A DNA stretch of 64,000 nucleotides from Streptococcus equi subsp. equi (GTDB lineage: Bacteria; Bacillota; Bacilli; Lactobacillales; Streptococcaceae), in NCBI GenBank assembly GCA_900637675.1, contig LR134389.1, positions 930,001-994,000 on the forward strand. The letters are read 5' to 3'. The notes under the pieces were generated by a model that searched no databases, was not told the origin of the DNA, and worked only from the letters and a program-made list of their open reading frames with translations. The translations under genes and the position numbers were made by a program. Positions 21,375 through 31,147 of the stretch are shown piece by piece (position 1 is the first letter of the stretch; each line of letters begins with the position of its first letter).

Positions 21375-22177
21375 TGGAATTATTGAGTAAAAAGAATCGT
21401 ATTCTTTTGAAAGAGCTTGTTAAAACAGACTTTAAACTAAGGTATCAGGGCAGTGCTATTGGTTATTTGTGGTCTATCTTAAAGCCTTTGATGATGTTTA
21501 CCATCATGTATTTGGTGTTTATCAGGTTTTTGCGAACTGGTGGTGACGTTCCTCATTTTCCGGTTGCTCTTTTACTTGCCAATGTGATTTGGTCCTTTTT
21601 CTCAGAAGCAACCAGTATGGGAATGGTCTCTATTGTATCGCGAGGAGACCTGCTTAGAAAATTGAATTTTTCAAAGCATACTATCGTTTTTTCAGCAGTT
21701 TTAGGAGCATTGATTAACTTTTCAATCAACCTATTAGTGGTTTTGGTTTTTGCAGCTATCAATGGAGTTACTTTATCTCCTCACGCTTATCTGGCCTTAC
21801 CACTCTTTGTTGAGCTGGCTGTTCTTACAGTTGGTGTGGCCTTGATGCTTTCTACCGTCTTTGTTTATTATCGTGATTTGGCTCAGGTTTGGGAGGTTCT
21901 ATTGCAGGCAGGTATGTATGTGACTCCCATCATCTACCCGATTACCTTTGTGTTTGACCGACACCCTCTTGCTGCCAAGATTTTGATGCTTAATCCTTTA
22001 GCACAGATTATTCAAGATTTGCGGTATCTGCTGATTGACAGAGCTAATGTGACCATTTGGCAAATGTCGACAAATTGGTGCTATATCATCATTCCTTACC
22101 TCATTCCATTTGTCCTATTAGCACTTGGGGTAGCAGTGTTTAATAAAAATGCTAAGAAGTTTGCGGAGATTATCTAA
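21374..22177 (+). CDS. gacD: Polyrhamnose ABC exporter, permease (GacD/RgpC type)
   Basis: 267-aa ABC-2-type membrane protein with six hydrophobic segments. The cytoplasmic N-terminus LLKELVKTDFKLRYQGSAIGYLWSILKP is the standard opening of polysaccharide exporters of the Wzm/TagG type. It works with the ATPase encoded next to move the lipid-linked rhamnan across the membrane. TAATG overlaps join it to gacC and gacE. Confidence 0.94.
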   Translation: MELLSKKNRILLKELVKTDFKLRYQGSAIGYLWSILKPLMMFTIMYLVFIRFLRTGGDVPHFPVALLLANVIWSFFSEATSMGMVSIVSRGDLLRKLNFSKHTIVFSAVLGALINFSINLLVVLVFAAINGVTLSPHAYLALPLFVELAVLTVGVALMLSTVFVYYRDLAQVWEVLLQAGMYVTPIIYPITFVFDRHPLAAKILMLNPLAQIIQDLRYLLIDRANVTIWQMSTNWCYIIIPYLIPFVLLALGVAVFNKNAKKFAEII

Positions 22178-23385
22178 TGGCTAATAAAGAAATTGCAGTA
22201 ACAGTTGATCATGTCAGTAAGTCCTTTAAGCTGCCAACAGAGGCAACCAAGAGCTTTCGTACTGCTCTTGTTAACCGTTTTAAAGGCATTAAGGGCTATA
22301 CCGAGCAGCATGTGCTAAGGGATATTAGCTTTGACGTGTATAAGGGGGATTTTTTTGGCATCGTTGGACGAAATGGCTCTGGAAAATCAACCTTATTAAA
22401 AATTATTTCTCAAATTTATGTTCCAGAAAAAGGACAGGTCACAGTTGAGGGGAAAATGGTGTCCTTCATCGAGCTTGGTGTTGGCTTTAATCCTGAGTTG
22501 ACTGGGCGTGAAAATGTCTACATGAATGGCGCAATGCTGGGCTTTACCACAGAAGAGGTTGATGATATGTATGATGATATCGTTGACTTTGCTGAGCTGC
22601 ATGATTTCATGAATCAAAAATTAAAAAATTATTCCTCAGGCATGCAGGTTCGTCTTGCTTTTTCTGTCGCTATCAAGGCACAGGGAGATGTGCTGATTCT
22701 TGATGAGGTGTTAGCTGTTGGTGATGAGGCCTTTCAACGAAAATGCAATGACTACTTCATGGAGCGCAAGGAGAGCGGCAAGACTACTATACTAGTGACC
22801 CATGATATGGGGGCTGTCAAAAAATACTGCAATCGCGCAGTCCTCATCGAAAATGGCCTTGTCAAGGCTTACGGCGAACCCTTTGATGTCGCTAACCAAT
22901 ACAGTGTTGATAATACTGAATTGAAAAATGCTGAGCAAGGAGCTGCTGCTGAGCCTGTGTCTGATTTGGCAAGCCAGTTAGAGGTGAGGTTGACCTCTAA
23001 GCCAAGCCTTAGTCCAGATGAGCCCATTTCCTTTGAGATTTCCTATCATGTCTTAAAGGACGAGCCTACCTATGTTGCCTTTTCGTTGACTGATATTGAC
23101 CGCAATATTTGGGTATATAATGACAATTCACAGGATCAACCGACAAGTGGTCCTGGTCATAAGAACATATCCTACCAGTGTCAGCTCTCACACCTAAATG
23201 ATATCAAATTAAAGCTTGAGGTGACTGTTCGCGATCAAAACGGGCAAATGCTGCTCTTTTTAACAGCTAATCATTCCCCATTAGTCGTGCTTCAACGAAA
23301 CGATATTGCTCCAGATGACCTGTCTGCTTTGGACTCTGCCAGTGGCTTATATCAAAGAAATGGTAGCTGGCTCATTAATCAATAA
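22177..23385 (+). CDS. gacE: Polyrhamnose ABC exporter, ATPase (GacE/RgpD type)
   Basis: 402-aa ATPase. Walker A is GRNGSGKST (residues about 66-74), the signature is YSSGMQVRLAF, Walker B is VLILDEVLAVGDE, and the switch His lies in VTHDMG. The C-terminal 150 residues form an extra beta-rich domain like the carbohydrate-binding domain of Wzt proteins, which in that family can recognise the polymer; whether it does so here is inference. Confidence 0.94.
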   Translation: MANKEIAVTVDHVSKSFKLPTEATKSFRTALVNRFKGIKGYTEQHVLRDISFDVYKGDFFGIVGRNGSGKSTLLKIISQIYVPEKGQVTVEGKMVSFIELGVGFNPELTGRENVYMNGAMLGFTTEEVDDMYDDIVDFAELHDFMNQKLKNYSSGMQVRLAFSVAIKAQGDVLILDEVLAVGDEAFQRKCNDYFMERKESGKTTILVTHDMGAVKKYCNRAVLIENGLVKAYGEPFDVANQYSVDNTELKNAEQGAAAEPVSDLASQLEVRLTSKPSLSPDEPISFEISYHVLKDEPTYVAFSLTDIDRNIWVYNDNSQDQPTSGPGHKNISYQCQLSHLNDIKLKLEVTVRDQNGQMLLFLTANHSPLVVLQRNDIAPDDLSALDSASGLYQRNGSWLINQ

Positions 23386-23405
23386 TTGTCATTAGAAAGC
23401 ATCCT

Positions 23406-24413
23406 ATGAAAAAAGTTTCTATTATTTGCACCAATTATAATAAGGGGCCTTGGATTTCAGAGGCCTTAGACAGCTTTTTAGCCCAACAGACCAGCTTTGA
23501 TGTTGAAATTATTGTCATTGACGACGCTTCAACAGACTATTCCAGACAGATCCTCATGGACTATCAAGCCAGCTTTCCAGATCGTATACGACTCATCGTT
23601 AATGAGGTAAATCTTGGGATTGCAAGAACCTGGGTCAAGGCTTGTTTGGAGGCAAAGGGACAGTATATTGCCAGATGTGATGGTGATGACTATTGGACTG
23701 ATACTCTCAAGCTACAAAAGCAGGTTGATTTGCTGGATAGCTCACCAGATTCAAAATGGTCTAATACTGACTTTGATTTTGTAGATACTGACGGCAAGCT
23801 TATTCAGAGCAATGCCTTTGAAAGTGGCTTTACTCCCTTAACAGACACCTACGAGAAAATGCTTGCTTTAAAAGGAATGACCATGTCATCAACCTGGCTG
23901 GTGGAGGCTGATCTGATGAGGGCAGTTAATCAACGCATTGATTTGGAGACGTCAGACGACACTTTTGACATACAATTAGAGCTGTTTCAGTCAACCTCTC
24001 TAGCCTATTTGAAGGATTCGACCACTGTTTATCGAATGACGGATAATTCAGATTCAAGGCCGGCAGCAGAGGAAAAAATGCTGGGCCGTATTCAAGGCTT
24101 GTTGGAGACCCAGCTGTCCTATTTGTCTAAATACCCTACAGCCAATATGGAAGCTATTGCAAAAGCATTACTAAAGCAGGACGCTAAAAATGAAATTCGG
24201 ATTCATCAATTAAGTCATACCATTCATCAATTACGACAGACGCTTGCAGATCAGGAGGCTCTACAGGCAGAGAAGATAGATCAGCTACAGCAGCAGCTTG
24301 ATCATCAAAGGCAAGAGGTTGAAGCGCTAACCCATCAATACAATTGTGTGGTTACCTCACGTCGTTGGAGGTACCTATCAAAGCTGCTTGAGCTTTTTAG
24401 GAGGAAAAAATGA
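23406..24413 (+). CDS. gacF: Rhamnosyltransferase, GT2 family, with C-terminal coiled coil (GacF type)
   Basis: 335-aa GT2 enzyme: MKKVSIICTNYNKGPWISEAL, VIDDASTDYS and ARCDGDDYWTD (DxD) in the first 100 residues. Residues about 255-315 (KNEIRIHQLSHTIHQLRQ...LQQQLDHQRQEVEALTHQY) read as a long coiled coil, followed by a basic end (FRRKK). By homology it contributes to rhamnan synthesis. Its TGA overlaps the ATG of gacG. Confidence 0.9.
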   Translation: MKKVSIICTNYNKGPWISEALDSFLAQQTSFDVEIIVIDDASTDYSRQILMDYQASFPDRIRLIVNEVNLGIARTWVKACLEAKGQYIARCDGDDYWTDTLKLQKQVDLLDSSPDSKWSNTDFDFVDTDGKLIQSNAFESGFTPLTDTYEKMLALKGMTMSSTWLVEADLMRAVNQRIDLETSDDTFDIQLELFQSTSLAYLKDSTTVYRMTDNSDSRPAAEEKMLGRIQGLLETQLSYLSKYPTANMEAIAKALLKQDAKNEIRIHQLSHTIHQLRQTLADQEALQAEKIDQLQQQLDHQRQEVEALTHQYNCVVTSRRWRYLSKLLELFRRKK

Positions 24414-26155
24414 AGCGTCTATTATTGTATGTGCATTTCAATAAATATCATAAGGTAAGCGATCATGTTTATTACCAGCTCGAACAGATGAGAGCCTTGT
24501 TTTCAAAGATTGTCTTTATTTCAAATAGTGATATCCATCAAGAGGACCTTGAGCAGCTTGAACAGCGGCATTTGATGGATCAGTTTATTCAACGACACAA
24601 TAAAGGCTATGATTTTGCAGCTTGGCATGATGGTATGAAGGCCTTAGGCTGTGAGCACCTTGTTGACTTTGACTCAATCACGATTATGAACGATACCTGC
24701 TTTGGTCCGCTTTGGGATATGAAGCCTTATTATCTCAAATATGAAGCAGATGAAGCAGTTGATTTCTGGGGCATGACCAACAATCGAGCGACCAAGGCCT
24801 TTAAAGAGCATATTCAGAGCTATTTTATCAGCTTCAAAAAATCCCTCGTTCATAGTAAGGAATTTAGGCAGTTTTGGGAAAATATCGTTGAGCTAACAGA
24901 CGTTCAAGATGTGATCCACAATTATGAAACCAGAATAACCACTGTCTTTGTGGAGGCTGGCTTTCGATACAAGACGGTATTTGATACGACCAAGGAGGAC
25001 TCGTCCTCTATGCTGCATGCGGATTTCTCTTATTACAATCCGACAGCCATCTTAAAGCACCATGTGCCCTTTATCAAGGTTAAGGCTATTGACGCTAACC
25101 AGCACATTGCTCCTTACCTTTTGGATTTTATTGACCAAAAAACGACATACCCTGCCAGCTTGATTGTGGATCATATGTCGCAGGTCCATCCACCAGATGC
25201 TAAGTATCTTCTGGCACATAAATACCTGCCAGAGCAGCCGATAAGCATTGATCAAAGCAAGAAAATTGCTGTTCATCTTCATGTTTTTTATGTTGATTTA
25301 TTGTCAGAGTTTTTAGAAGCATTTAGTCATTTTCATTTTGATTATGACTTGCTCATAACGACCGATAGCAAGGCTAAAAAGGCTGAGATTAAAGAAATTC
25401 TACGAGAAAGCGGGGCAAGTGCTGACATATTGGTGACAGGAAATATCGGTCGAGATGTCTTGCCAATGCTGACCTTAAAGGAACGATTGTCTCAATATGA
25501 TTATATTGGGCATTTTCATACCAAAAAATCAAAGGAAGCAGATTTTTGGGCGGGCCAATCCTGGCGCACTGAATTGATTGATATGATGGTGAAGCCGGCG
25601 GATCAAATCCTAACAGCACTGGCTGCTGATGCTATCGGTATTGTGATAGCAGATATTCCAAGTTTTTTCCGTTTTAATAAAATTGTTGACGCTTGGAATG
25701 AGCACCTTATTGCCCCTGAAATGAATCAGCTTTGGCAGGCAATGGGGCTTACAAAACGCATTGATTTTCAGACGATGGATACCTTTGTCATGAGCTATGG
25801 CACCTTTGTTTGGTTTAAATACGATGCCTTAAAGCCCTTGTTTGACTTAGACCTAAGTGAGGCTGATATTCCAGCAGAGCCTCTGTCTCAAAATTCGATC
25901 CTGCATGCCATTGAACGTCTCTTAATTTATATTGCTTGGGACAGACACTATGATTTTAGAATTTCAAGAAATGAAAAGCTATTGACACCATTTATTGATA
26001 ATAAGCTCTTAAACCTGCGTGAAGGCAGTGTGCCACATACCTATGTCGATTTTGACTATATGGGAGGTATAAAAGGAGCCTTAAAATATATTGTGATTGG
26101 GCCAGCTAAGGCTATCCGTTATATCATAAAGCGATTGCTAAAAAGACGCGTTTAG
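24410..26155 (+). CDS. gacG: Rhamnan synthesis protein (GacG/RgpF type)
   Basis: 581-aa protein of the RgpF family, beginning MKRLLLYVHFNKYHKVSDHVYYQL. Family segments include NDTCFGPLWDM, NKGYDFAAWHDGM, GNIGRDVLPML and GHFHTKKS. It is the polymerising rhamnosyltransferase in the GAS and S. mutans systems. There is no signal peptide; the C-terminus is short, hydrophobic and basic, consistent with membrane association. It ends 29 bases before gacI; in GAS, gacH stands in this gap, but here it has moved to the end of the cluster. Confidence 0.92.
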   Translation: MKRLLLYVHFNKYHKVSDHVYYQLEQMRALFSKIVFISNSDIHQEDLEQLEQRHLMDQFIQRHNKGYDFAAWHDGMKALGCEHLVDFDSITIMNDTCFGPLWDMKPYYLKYEADEAVDFWGMTNNRATKAFKEHIQSYFISFKKSLVHSKEFRQFWENIVELTDVQDVIHNYETRITTVFVEAGFRYKTVFDTTKEDSSSMLHADFSYYNPTAILKHHVPFIKVKAIDANQHIAPYLLDFIDQKTTYPASLIVDHMSQVHPPDAKYLLAHKYLPEQPISIDQSKKIAVHLHVFYVDLLSEFLEAFSHFHFDYDLLITTDSKAKKAEIKEILRESGASADILVTGNIGRDVLPMLTLKERLSQYDYIGHFHTKKSKEADFWAGQSWRTELIDMMVKPADQILTALAADAIGIVIADIPSFFRFNKIVDAWNEHLIAPEMNQLWQAMGLTKRIDFQTMDTFVMSYGTFVWFKYDALKPLFDLDLSEADIPAEPLSQNSILHAIERLLIYIAWDRHYDFRISRNEKLLTPFIDNKLLNLREGSVPHTYVDFDYMGGIKGALKYIVIGPAKAIRYIIKRLLKRRV

Positions 26156-26184
26156 ACGAATGAATAGAGAGAATATTTGACGAT

Positions 26185-26874
26185 ATGAAAAAAGACTTAT
26201 TGGTAATGATTCCAGCATATAACGAAGAGGAGTCGATTGAAAAAGTAGTGGAAAATATCAAAAGACATTTTCCTCAATATGATTATGTGATTATCAATGA
26301 TGGCTCTTCGGATCGGACATCAGAGATCTGTCATCATAACCATTACAATATCATTGATTTGCCGGAAAATCTTGGCTTATCTGGTGCTATTCAGACGGGC
26401 TTTAAATATGCCTTTAAAAAGGGATATGCTAAAGCACTCCAGTTCGATGCAGATGGTCAACACTTGCCAGAGTATATTGAGGCTTTGAGCGATTCAATTA
26501 ATGCTGGTGCTGATTGTGTCATTGGATCAAGGTTTGTCAGTGCTGAAAAGAATAGATCCTTGAGAATGATAGGCAATAGCCTTATTAGCTTTTTTATCAA
26601 GCTAACCACAGGAAAGCGTATTACCGATCCGACCTCTGGTATGAGAATGTTTAATCAGGAGCTGATCAGGATTTTTGCAACTAATATTAACTATACTCCA
26701 GAGCCTGATACGATCTCTTATCTTATTCGACAAGGCTATAGGGTGAGTGAGGTTCAGGTGCAAATGAATGATAGGCTGGCTGGTCAAAGCTACCTCACTC
26801 TTTCTAGATCTATTAAATACATGGTTCACATGTTTATTTCGATTATTTTAATTCAAAACTTTAGAAAGAGGTAA
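26185..26874 (+). CDS. gacI: GT2 that charges undecaprenyl phosphate with the side-chain sugar (GacI type)
   Basis: 229-aa GT2 of the dolichol-phosphate-mannose-synthase type: MIPAYNEEESIEKVV, VIINDGSSDRT, LQFDADGQHLPEYI and GSRFV. In GAS, GacI with GacJ makes GlcNAc-phosphate-undecaprenol for side-chain transfer. Here the sugar may be GalNAc, since the cluster carries an epimerase with the matching active-site residue (see galE). A weakly hydrophobic C-terminus (HMFISIILIQNF) suggests it sits at the membrane. Confidence 0.88.
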   Translation: MKKDLLVMIPAYNEEESIEKVVENIKRHFPQYDYVIINDGSSDRTSEICHHNHYNIIDLPENLGLSGAIQTGFKYAFKKGYAKALQFDADGQHLPEYIEALSDSINAGADCVIGSRFVSAEKNRSLRMIGNSLISFFIKLTTGKRITDPTSGMRMFNQELIRIFATNINYTPEPDTISYLIRQGYRVSEVQVQMNDRLAGQSYLTLSRSIKYMVHMFISIILIQNFRKR

Positions 26875-26878
26875 GAGG

Positions 26879-27235
26879 ATGTTTATTGGGTTACAGCTGA
26901 TTTTGATCATTGTTGCATTATTGACAGCCATGTTTATACTAGATAGCATTCGCAGATCCAAAATTTTAATTGAAGATAGCTTTTTTTGGCTCTTTTTCTC
27001 TTTAATAGTGCTTTTGCTGTCACTGTTTCCAAATGCTGCGGTTTATTTTTCAAGGCTGCTAGGCTTTGAATCGCCGGCAAATTTTGTTTTTCTATCAATC
27101 ATTTTTTTACTCATCATCAACCAATTTTTTATCACTCAAAAATTGTCTCGGACAGAGATTAAGCTTAAAAAAATGATTCAGTATTTAGCCCTTAATGAGA
27201 AGGAAAAGCAGGAAGAAGATGAAAACCAGCAGTAG
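26879..27235 (+). CDS. gacJ: Small membrane partner of GacI (GacJ type, DUF2304)
   Basis: 118-aa protein with three hydrophobic segments and a charged tail (LNEKEKQEEDENQQ). It begins 4 bases after gacI. The GAS homologue is reported to bind and stimulate GacI. The end overlaps gacK by 17 bases. Confidence 0.85.
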   Translation: MFIGLQLILIIVALLTAMFILDSIRRSKILIEDSFFWLFFSLIVLLLSLFPNAAVYFSRLLGFESPANFVFLSIIFLLIINQFFITQKLSRTEIKLKKMIQYLALNEKEKQEEDENQQ

Positions 27236-28460
27236 GATTCAATCGGATCAGTCGATTTTTATTTGGAATGTGTTGGGAACCAGCTCGACAGCACTAATAT
27301 CAGTGATTTTACTGATGATTGTGTCTCGGGTCTTATCTAAATCAGCTTCAGATACCTTTAGCTTTGCCTATGCTATTGGAAATCAGCTGATTACTATTGG
27401 CTTATTTCAGATTAGAAATTTCCAATCAACGGATATATTACACAAGTACCGCTTCAAAGACTATTTTTATACAAGACTAGTCACCTGTTTCTTGATGATA
27501 GCCATTTCAGTGCTCTATATTTATTTGGGGAGCTATAGTGGGTTTAAGGGGCTAGTGATTTGGTTGATTTGCTTGTATCGTTGCACAGATGCCATTTCTG
27601 ATGTGTTTCAAGGAATGTTTCAACAAAGAGAGCGCTTAGATATTGCCGGCAAATCCTTGTTTTATCGAAATATGCTGGTGATTCTTGGCTTTACGCTCTG
27701 TCTGGTTCTGACCAAGCAGCTAGTCCTGTCTTTGATCGTGATATGTCTTATTTCAGTGGCTTGTATTGTGCTATTTGACATAACCCCTTCAGTTTCCTTT
27801 ACGAGCCTTGAGCGTCGTATTGATGCTCAAAGCATCTTAGGGCTATTGAAGGAGAGCTTTCCCCTCTTTTTAAATGGTTTTTTACTCATTTATATCTACA
27901 ACCAGCCCAAGTTTGTTTTGGAGCAGCTTTACTCAAAGCAGCTGATCCCAGCCGGTGTTCAAACAGAATTTAATATTTTGTTTATGCCTATTTTTATGAT
28001 TAACCTGATTTTCTTGTTTTTAAGGCCTATGATCACTCAGCTGGCCATTTACCATTCAAAAGAGGACAAGAAGAGCTTTGCACAATTAGAGCGTCGTCTC
28101 AGTCTAGTGCTGCTATTAGCAAGCCTAGCTATCTTGCTTGCTAGCTATTTTGTGGGGCTGCCGGTGCTATCGCTTGTTTATGGTATTGATTTAAGGCATT
28201 ACCAGCTTGATTTTATGCTTCTTATTTTTGGAGGGATTATCAGCACCTTTGCCACTTATATTGATAATTTGATTACCATTATCAGAAAGCAGCACTTGCT
28301 TGTGATACCTTATGTTGTATCCTTTATCTCCTCACTAGCCATCACTGGTTCTTTGGCTAGAAGCTTTGGGGTGATTGGAGTTACCTATGGTTTTATAATT
28401 TCAATGATGATTTGGCTGCTATTGTCATATGGCTTGTACATTATGGAAAAAAGGAAATAG
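27219..28460 (+). CDS. gacK: Polysaccharide flippase-like membrane protein (GacK type)
   Basis: 413-aa multi-pass protein starting MKTSSRIQSDQSIFIWNVLGTSS at ATG 27219, after CAGGAAG; the frame is open from 27195 but upstream codons lack a ribosome site. It has about 12 hydrophobic segments with the Wzx/MATE-like pattern, and it should turn the lipid-linked side-chain sugar to the outer face. It starts inside gacJ and gacL follows 3 bases after its end. Confidence 0.88.
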   Translation: MKTSSRIQSDQSIFIWNVLGTSSTALISVILLMIVSRVLSKSASDTFSFAYAIGNQLITIGLFQIRNFQSTDILHKYRFKDYFYTRLVTCFLMIAISVLYIYLGSYSGFKGLVIWLICLYRCTDAISDVFQGMFQQRERLDIAGKSLFYRNMLVILGFTLCLVLTKQLVLSLIVICLISVACIVLFDITPSVSFTSLERRIDAQSILGLLKESFPLFLNGFLLIYIYNQPKFVLEQLYSKQLIPAGVQTEFNILFMPIFMINLIFLFLRPMITQLAIYHSKEDKKSFAQLERRLSLVLLLASLAILLASYFVGLPVLSLVYGIDLRHYQLDFMLLIFGGIISTFATYIDNLITIIRKQHLLVIPYVVSFISSLAITGSLARSFGVIGVTYGFIISMMIWLLLSYGLYIMEKRK

Positions 28461-28463
28461 GAT

Positions 28464-29948
28464 ATGTTAGATACCTTATTTGACAAATTGCAAAAGGCGA
28501 GTAAGGCTTTGCTTGTTTTACTTGGTGCCTTTCTTGTGTTGCTGCTTTTATATACGCAATCAACGGATTTACCCATTAAATTTTTAGCAATATTAGTTGC
28601 AATTGCTGCGCTTTTGATTATCTTTTTACCTTCAAATATGGAATATGCGACAGTGCTTATTATTGTGGTTATGGGTTCTGTCTCTGCCTTCATCTCACCG
28701 ATCAATGATATTCCTGATGAGAGGGTTCACTTTGCAAGAGCCTTATACTTATCTGAGGGAAATCTTAATTTAACCAATGATGACTCAAAGCTGCTGGTGA
28801 CTGATGACATTAATCTTATGGACCACAACAATGGCAAGCCCTTACGCTTTCAGCTGTGGAGCAGAGACCATACAGATGAGGCTATTTCATTTAAGGAAAT
28901 TCGCTCAACAAATGGCTATTATAACTTTGCCTACATACCACAGGTAATAGGCTTATTTATTGGAAGGAGCTTAGGCTTGACCATGGGCTTATCTTACCTT
29001 TTAGGTAGGCTTTGTAATGTTCTTGCCTATGCCATCTTGGTTTTTGTTGCCTTACGATTGCTGACAGCAGGCAAGCAGCTGCTTGCTGTAGGAAGTCTCC
29101 TTCCGATGAATATCTATCTTGCTGGTTCTTATAATCAGGATTGTGTCTCTATTGGATTGATTATTCTGACGATTTCTTTATTTGTTCAGATGGCTACAAC
29201 TGAAAAGATTCCCTTATCCAAGCTCTTTTGGTATACCCTGCTGTGCTCAATCATTACCTTTACTAAGCTGCCTTATATTTTATTGATTTTGTTGCTGCTT
29301 TTTATCCCTTCACGTCAATTTGGAGCAAAAGCCTCTCGCACGTTTCTGCTAAAGCTGTTGTCAATTCTGACGGTGCTGGTTGTGACTGTTTTTTGGTTAA
29401 AGGTATATGGTCAAATCAAGTCACCTCAGGTGGATATGGCTGACTTTCTCCAGAAGGTCAATGCTAAAGAGCAGCTACTGACTGTGTTAAGGAACCCTAT
29501 AGTATATGGCTTTATGCTGCTAAGACACACGTTGGCTCATATCCTTAATCCTTCAGGGATTTACATGTTTGGCCCTTTATCATACGGTATGGTAGAGCTC
29601 ATGCCAATTAGTATGGTTTATTATTTTGCTGTTGTCATCACTAATGCCAACAAGCTTCAGCTGCCGACCTTATCTCGCTTTGGTATGGGATTGATGTCTT
29701 TAGGAATAATAGGCGGTATTACCTTTAGCCTTTATTTGACCTTTACGCCAGTTGGAGACCTTAATGTGCTAGGGGTTCAAGATAGGTACTTTTTGGGTGT
29801 GATCCCTTTAGTGTTGGTCTTGCTGGCCTCTAATAACAAATACCTTGAAAAGGCCCAAGGCCTATTAAGTAATAAACAGGTTCTTATTGGCTCGTTGCTA
29901 TTGATCCTAGGTATGATTACTCGAACAATGCTGCAATATTATACATAA
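28464..29948 (+). CDS. gacL: GT-C-type side-chain glycosyltransferase (GacL type, DUF2142)
   Basis: 494-aa membrane protein with about ten hydrophobic segments and a large first outer loop containing NDIPDERVHFARALYLSEG, which holds the acidic residues expected in GT-C catalysis. In GAS, GacL moves the sugar from undecaprenyl phosphate onto the rhamnan outside the cell. The layout and position (after gacK) agree. Confidence 0.88.
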   Translation: MLDTLFDKLQKASKALLVLLGAFLVLLLLYTQSTDLPIKFLAILVAIAALLIIFLPSNMEYATVLIIVVMGSVSAFISPINDIPDERVHFARALYLSEGNLNLTNDDSKLLVTDDINLMDHNNGKPLRFQLWSRDHTDEAISFKEIRSTNGYYNFAYIPQVIGLFIGRSLGLTMGLSYLLGRLCNVLAYAILVFVALRLLTAGKQLLAVGSLLPMNIYLAGSYNQDCVSIGLIILTISLFVQMATTEKIPLSKLFWYTLLCSIITFTKLPYILLILLLLFIPSRQFGAKASRTFLLKLLSILTVLVVTVFWLKVYGQIKSPQVDMADFLQKVNAKEQLLTVLRNPIVYGFMLLRHTLAHILNPSGIYMFGPLSYGMVELMPISMVYYFAVVITNANKLQLPTLSRFGMGLMSLGIIGGITFSLYLTFTPVGDLNVLGVQDRYFLGVIPLVLVLLASNNKYLEKAQGLLSNKQVLIGSLLLILGMITRTMLQYYT

Positions 29949-29961
29949 GAAGGGAAAAGCT

Positions 29962-31125
29962 TTGAAAACAATAGCCATTTTTAGCGGCTTTACAAGCCCT
30001 CATCTAGGAGGAGTAGAGCGGTATACAGAAAAAATAGCGCAACAATTAGTGAGCCTAGGCTACCGTATCATCATTGTAACCAGCAACAGCCACCAGCTGA
30101 GCCCTATTGAAAGAGATCAAGCCATTACTTATTACCGATTTCCTTCAAAGCAGCTATTTAAGCAGCGCTATCCGATTTTAGATAAGAATGATCTGTATCA
30201 TAGCATGCTGGCGGAGCTGATGGAAGAACGTATTGACTTTGTGATCTGCAATACACGATTTTATTTGACAAGCCTCATGGGCTTGAAGCTAGCCAAAAGA
30301 AAAGCCATCCCTAGTATTGTGATCGAGCATGGTGGTGGCTATGTTCAGGTGGGCGAAAATGTTAAAGGTCACCAGCTACTAGACTTGTTTGCTAAAGTCT
30401 ATGAGCATGTAATTACCTTTTTTGTCAAAGCCTATCAGCCCGACTTTTATGCGGTGTCTAAGCGCAGTATGGCATGGCTCAAGACCTTTGGAATAAAAGC
30501 CAAAGGCGTCATCTACAATTCAGTTGATTCTGATCTTTATGAGGTCTTTAAGTCAAAGGCTTATTTACCAGCTTTGCAGGATAAGGTCATTATTACCTTT
30601 GCAGGTCGAGTGATCAAGGAAAAGGGGATTCTTTTGCTGCTGGAGGCTTTTGAGCAGCTGACATATAAGGACAGGGCTGTCTTGGTGGTTGCTGGAGATG
30701 GTCCCTTGCTTGCTTCACTAAGAGATAGCTATAAAGAGGATCAGTCCATCATCTTTACAGGCAAGCTGAATTTTGCTGAGACCATGTCTTTGCTGTCTCA
30801 ATCTGATATTTTTGTTAATCCGTCCATCTATGCTGAAGGGCTTCCGACAGCTGTATTAGAGGCAGGTATGTTGAAATGTGCTGTATTAGCAACAGATAGA
30901 GGTGGTGTCAAGGAAGTGATAACGAGCCCGTCACAGGGAATCATCATTGATGATACAGTCTCTGATATTAAAAGGCAGTTGGATCATTTGATTGAGCACA
31001 AAGAAAAACGGTGTGACCTGCAAGAAGCCATTCATCAGCAGGTGCTTTCAGGCTTTACCTGGGAGGTCACTGTTCGTCAATTAGTAACAGAGGTAATCGC
31101 TTCTGAGTCAGAGAGTAATGTCTAG
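29962..31125 (+). CDS. Additional GT4 glycosyltransferase of the group carbohydrate cluster
   Basis: 387-aa GT4 enzyme absent from the GAS gac cluster as I know it. It starts at TTG 29962 after AGGGAAAAG. Landmarks: SGFTSPHLGGVERYTEKIA (N-terminal acceptor side), ITFAGRVIKEKGILLLLEAF, VVAGDGP and SIYAEGLPTAVLEAGM (the EX7E donor motif, near residue 290). A second, cytoplasmic glycosyltransferase fits a two-sugar side chain, as described for the group C antigen. The linkage and donor are inference. Confidence 0.82.
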   Translation: MKTIAIFSGFTSPHLGGVERYTEKIAQQLVSLGYRIIIVTSNSHQLSPIERDQAITYYRFPSKQLFKQRYPILDKNDLYHSMLAELMEERIDFVICNTRFYLTSLMGLKLAKRKAIPSIVIEHGGGYVQVGENVKGHQLLDLFAKVYEHVITFFVKAYQPDFYAVSKRSMAWLKTFGIKAKGVIYNSVDSDLYEVFKSKAYLPALQDKVIITFAGRVIKEKGILLLLEAFEQLTYKDRAVLVVAGDGPLLASLRDSYKEDQSIIFTGKLNFAETMSLLSQSDIFVNPSIYAEGLPTAVLEAGMLKCAVLATDRGGVKEVITSPSQGIIIDDTVSDIKRQLDHLIEHKEKRCDLQEAIHQQVLSGFTWEVTVRQLVTEVIASESESNV

Positions 31126-31147
31126 CTTTTAGCAGTTAGGAAAGGGT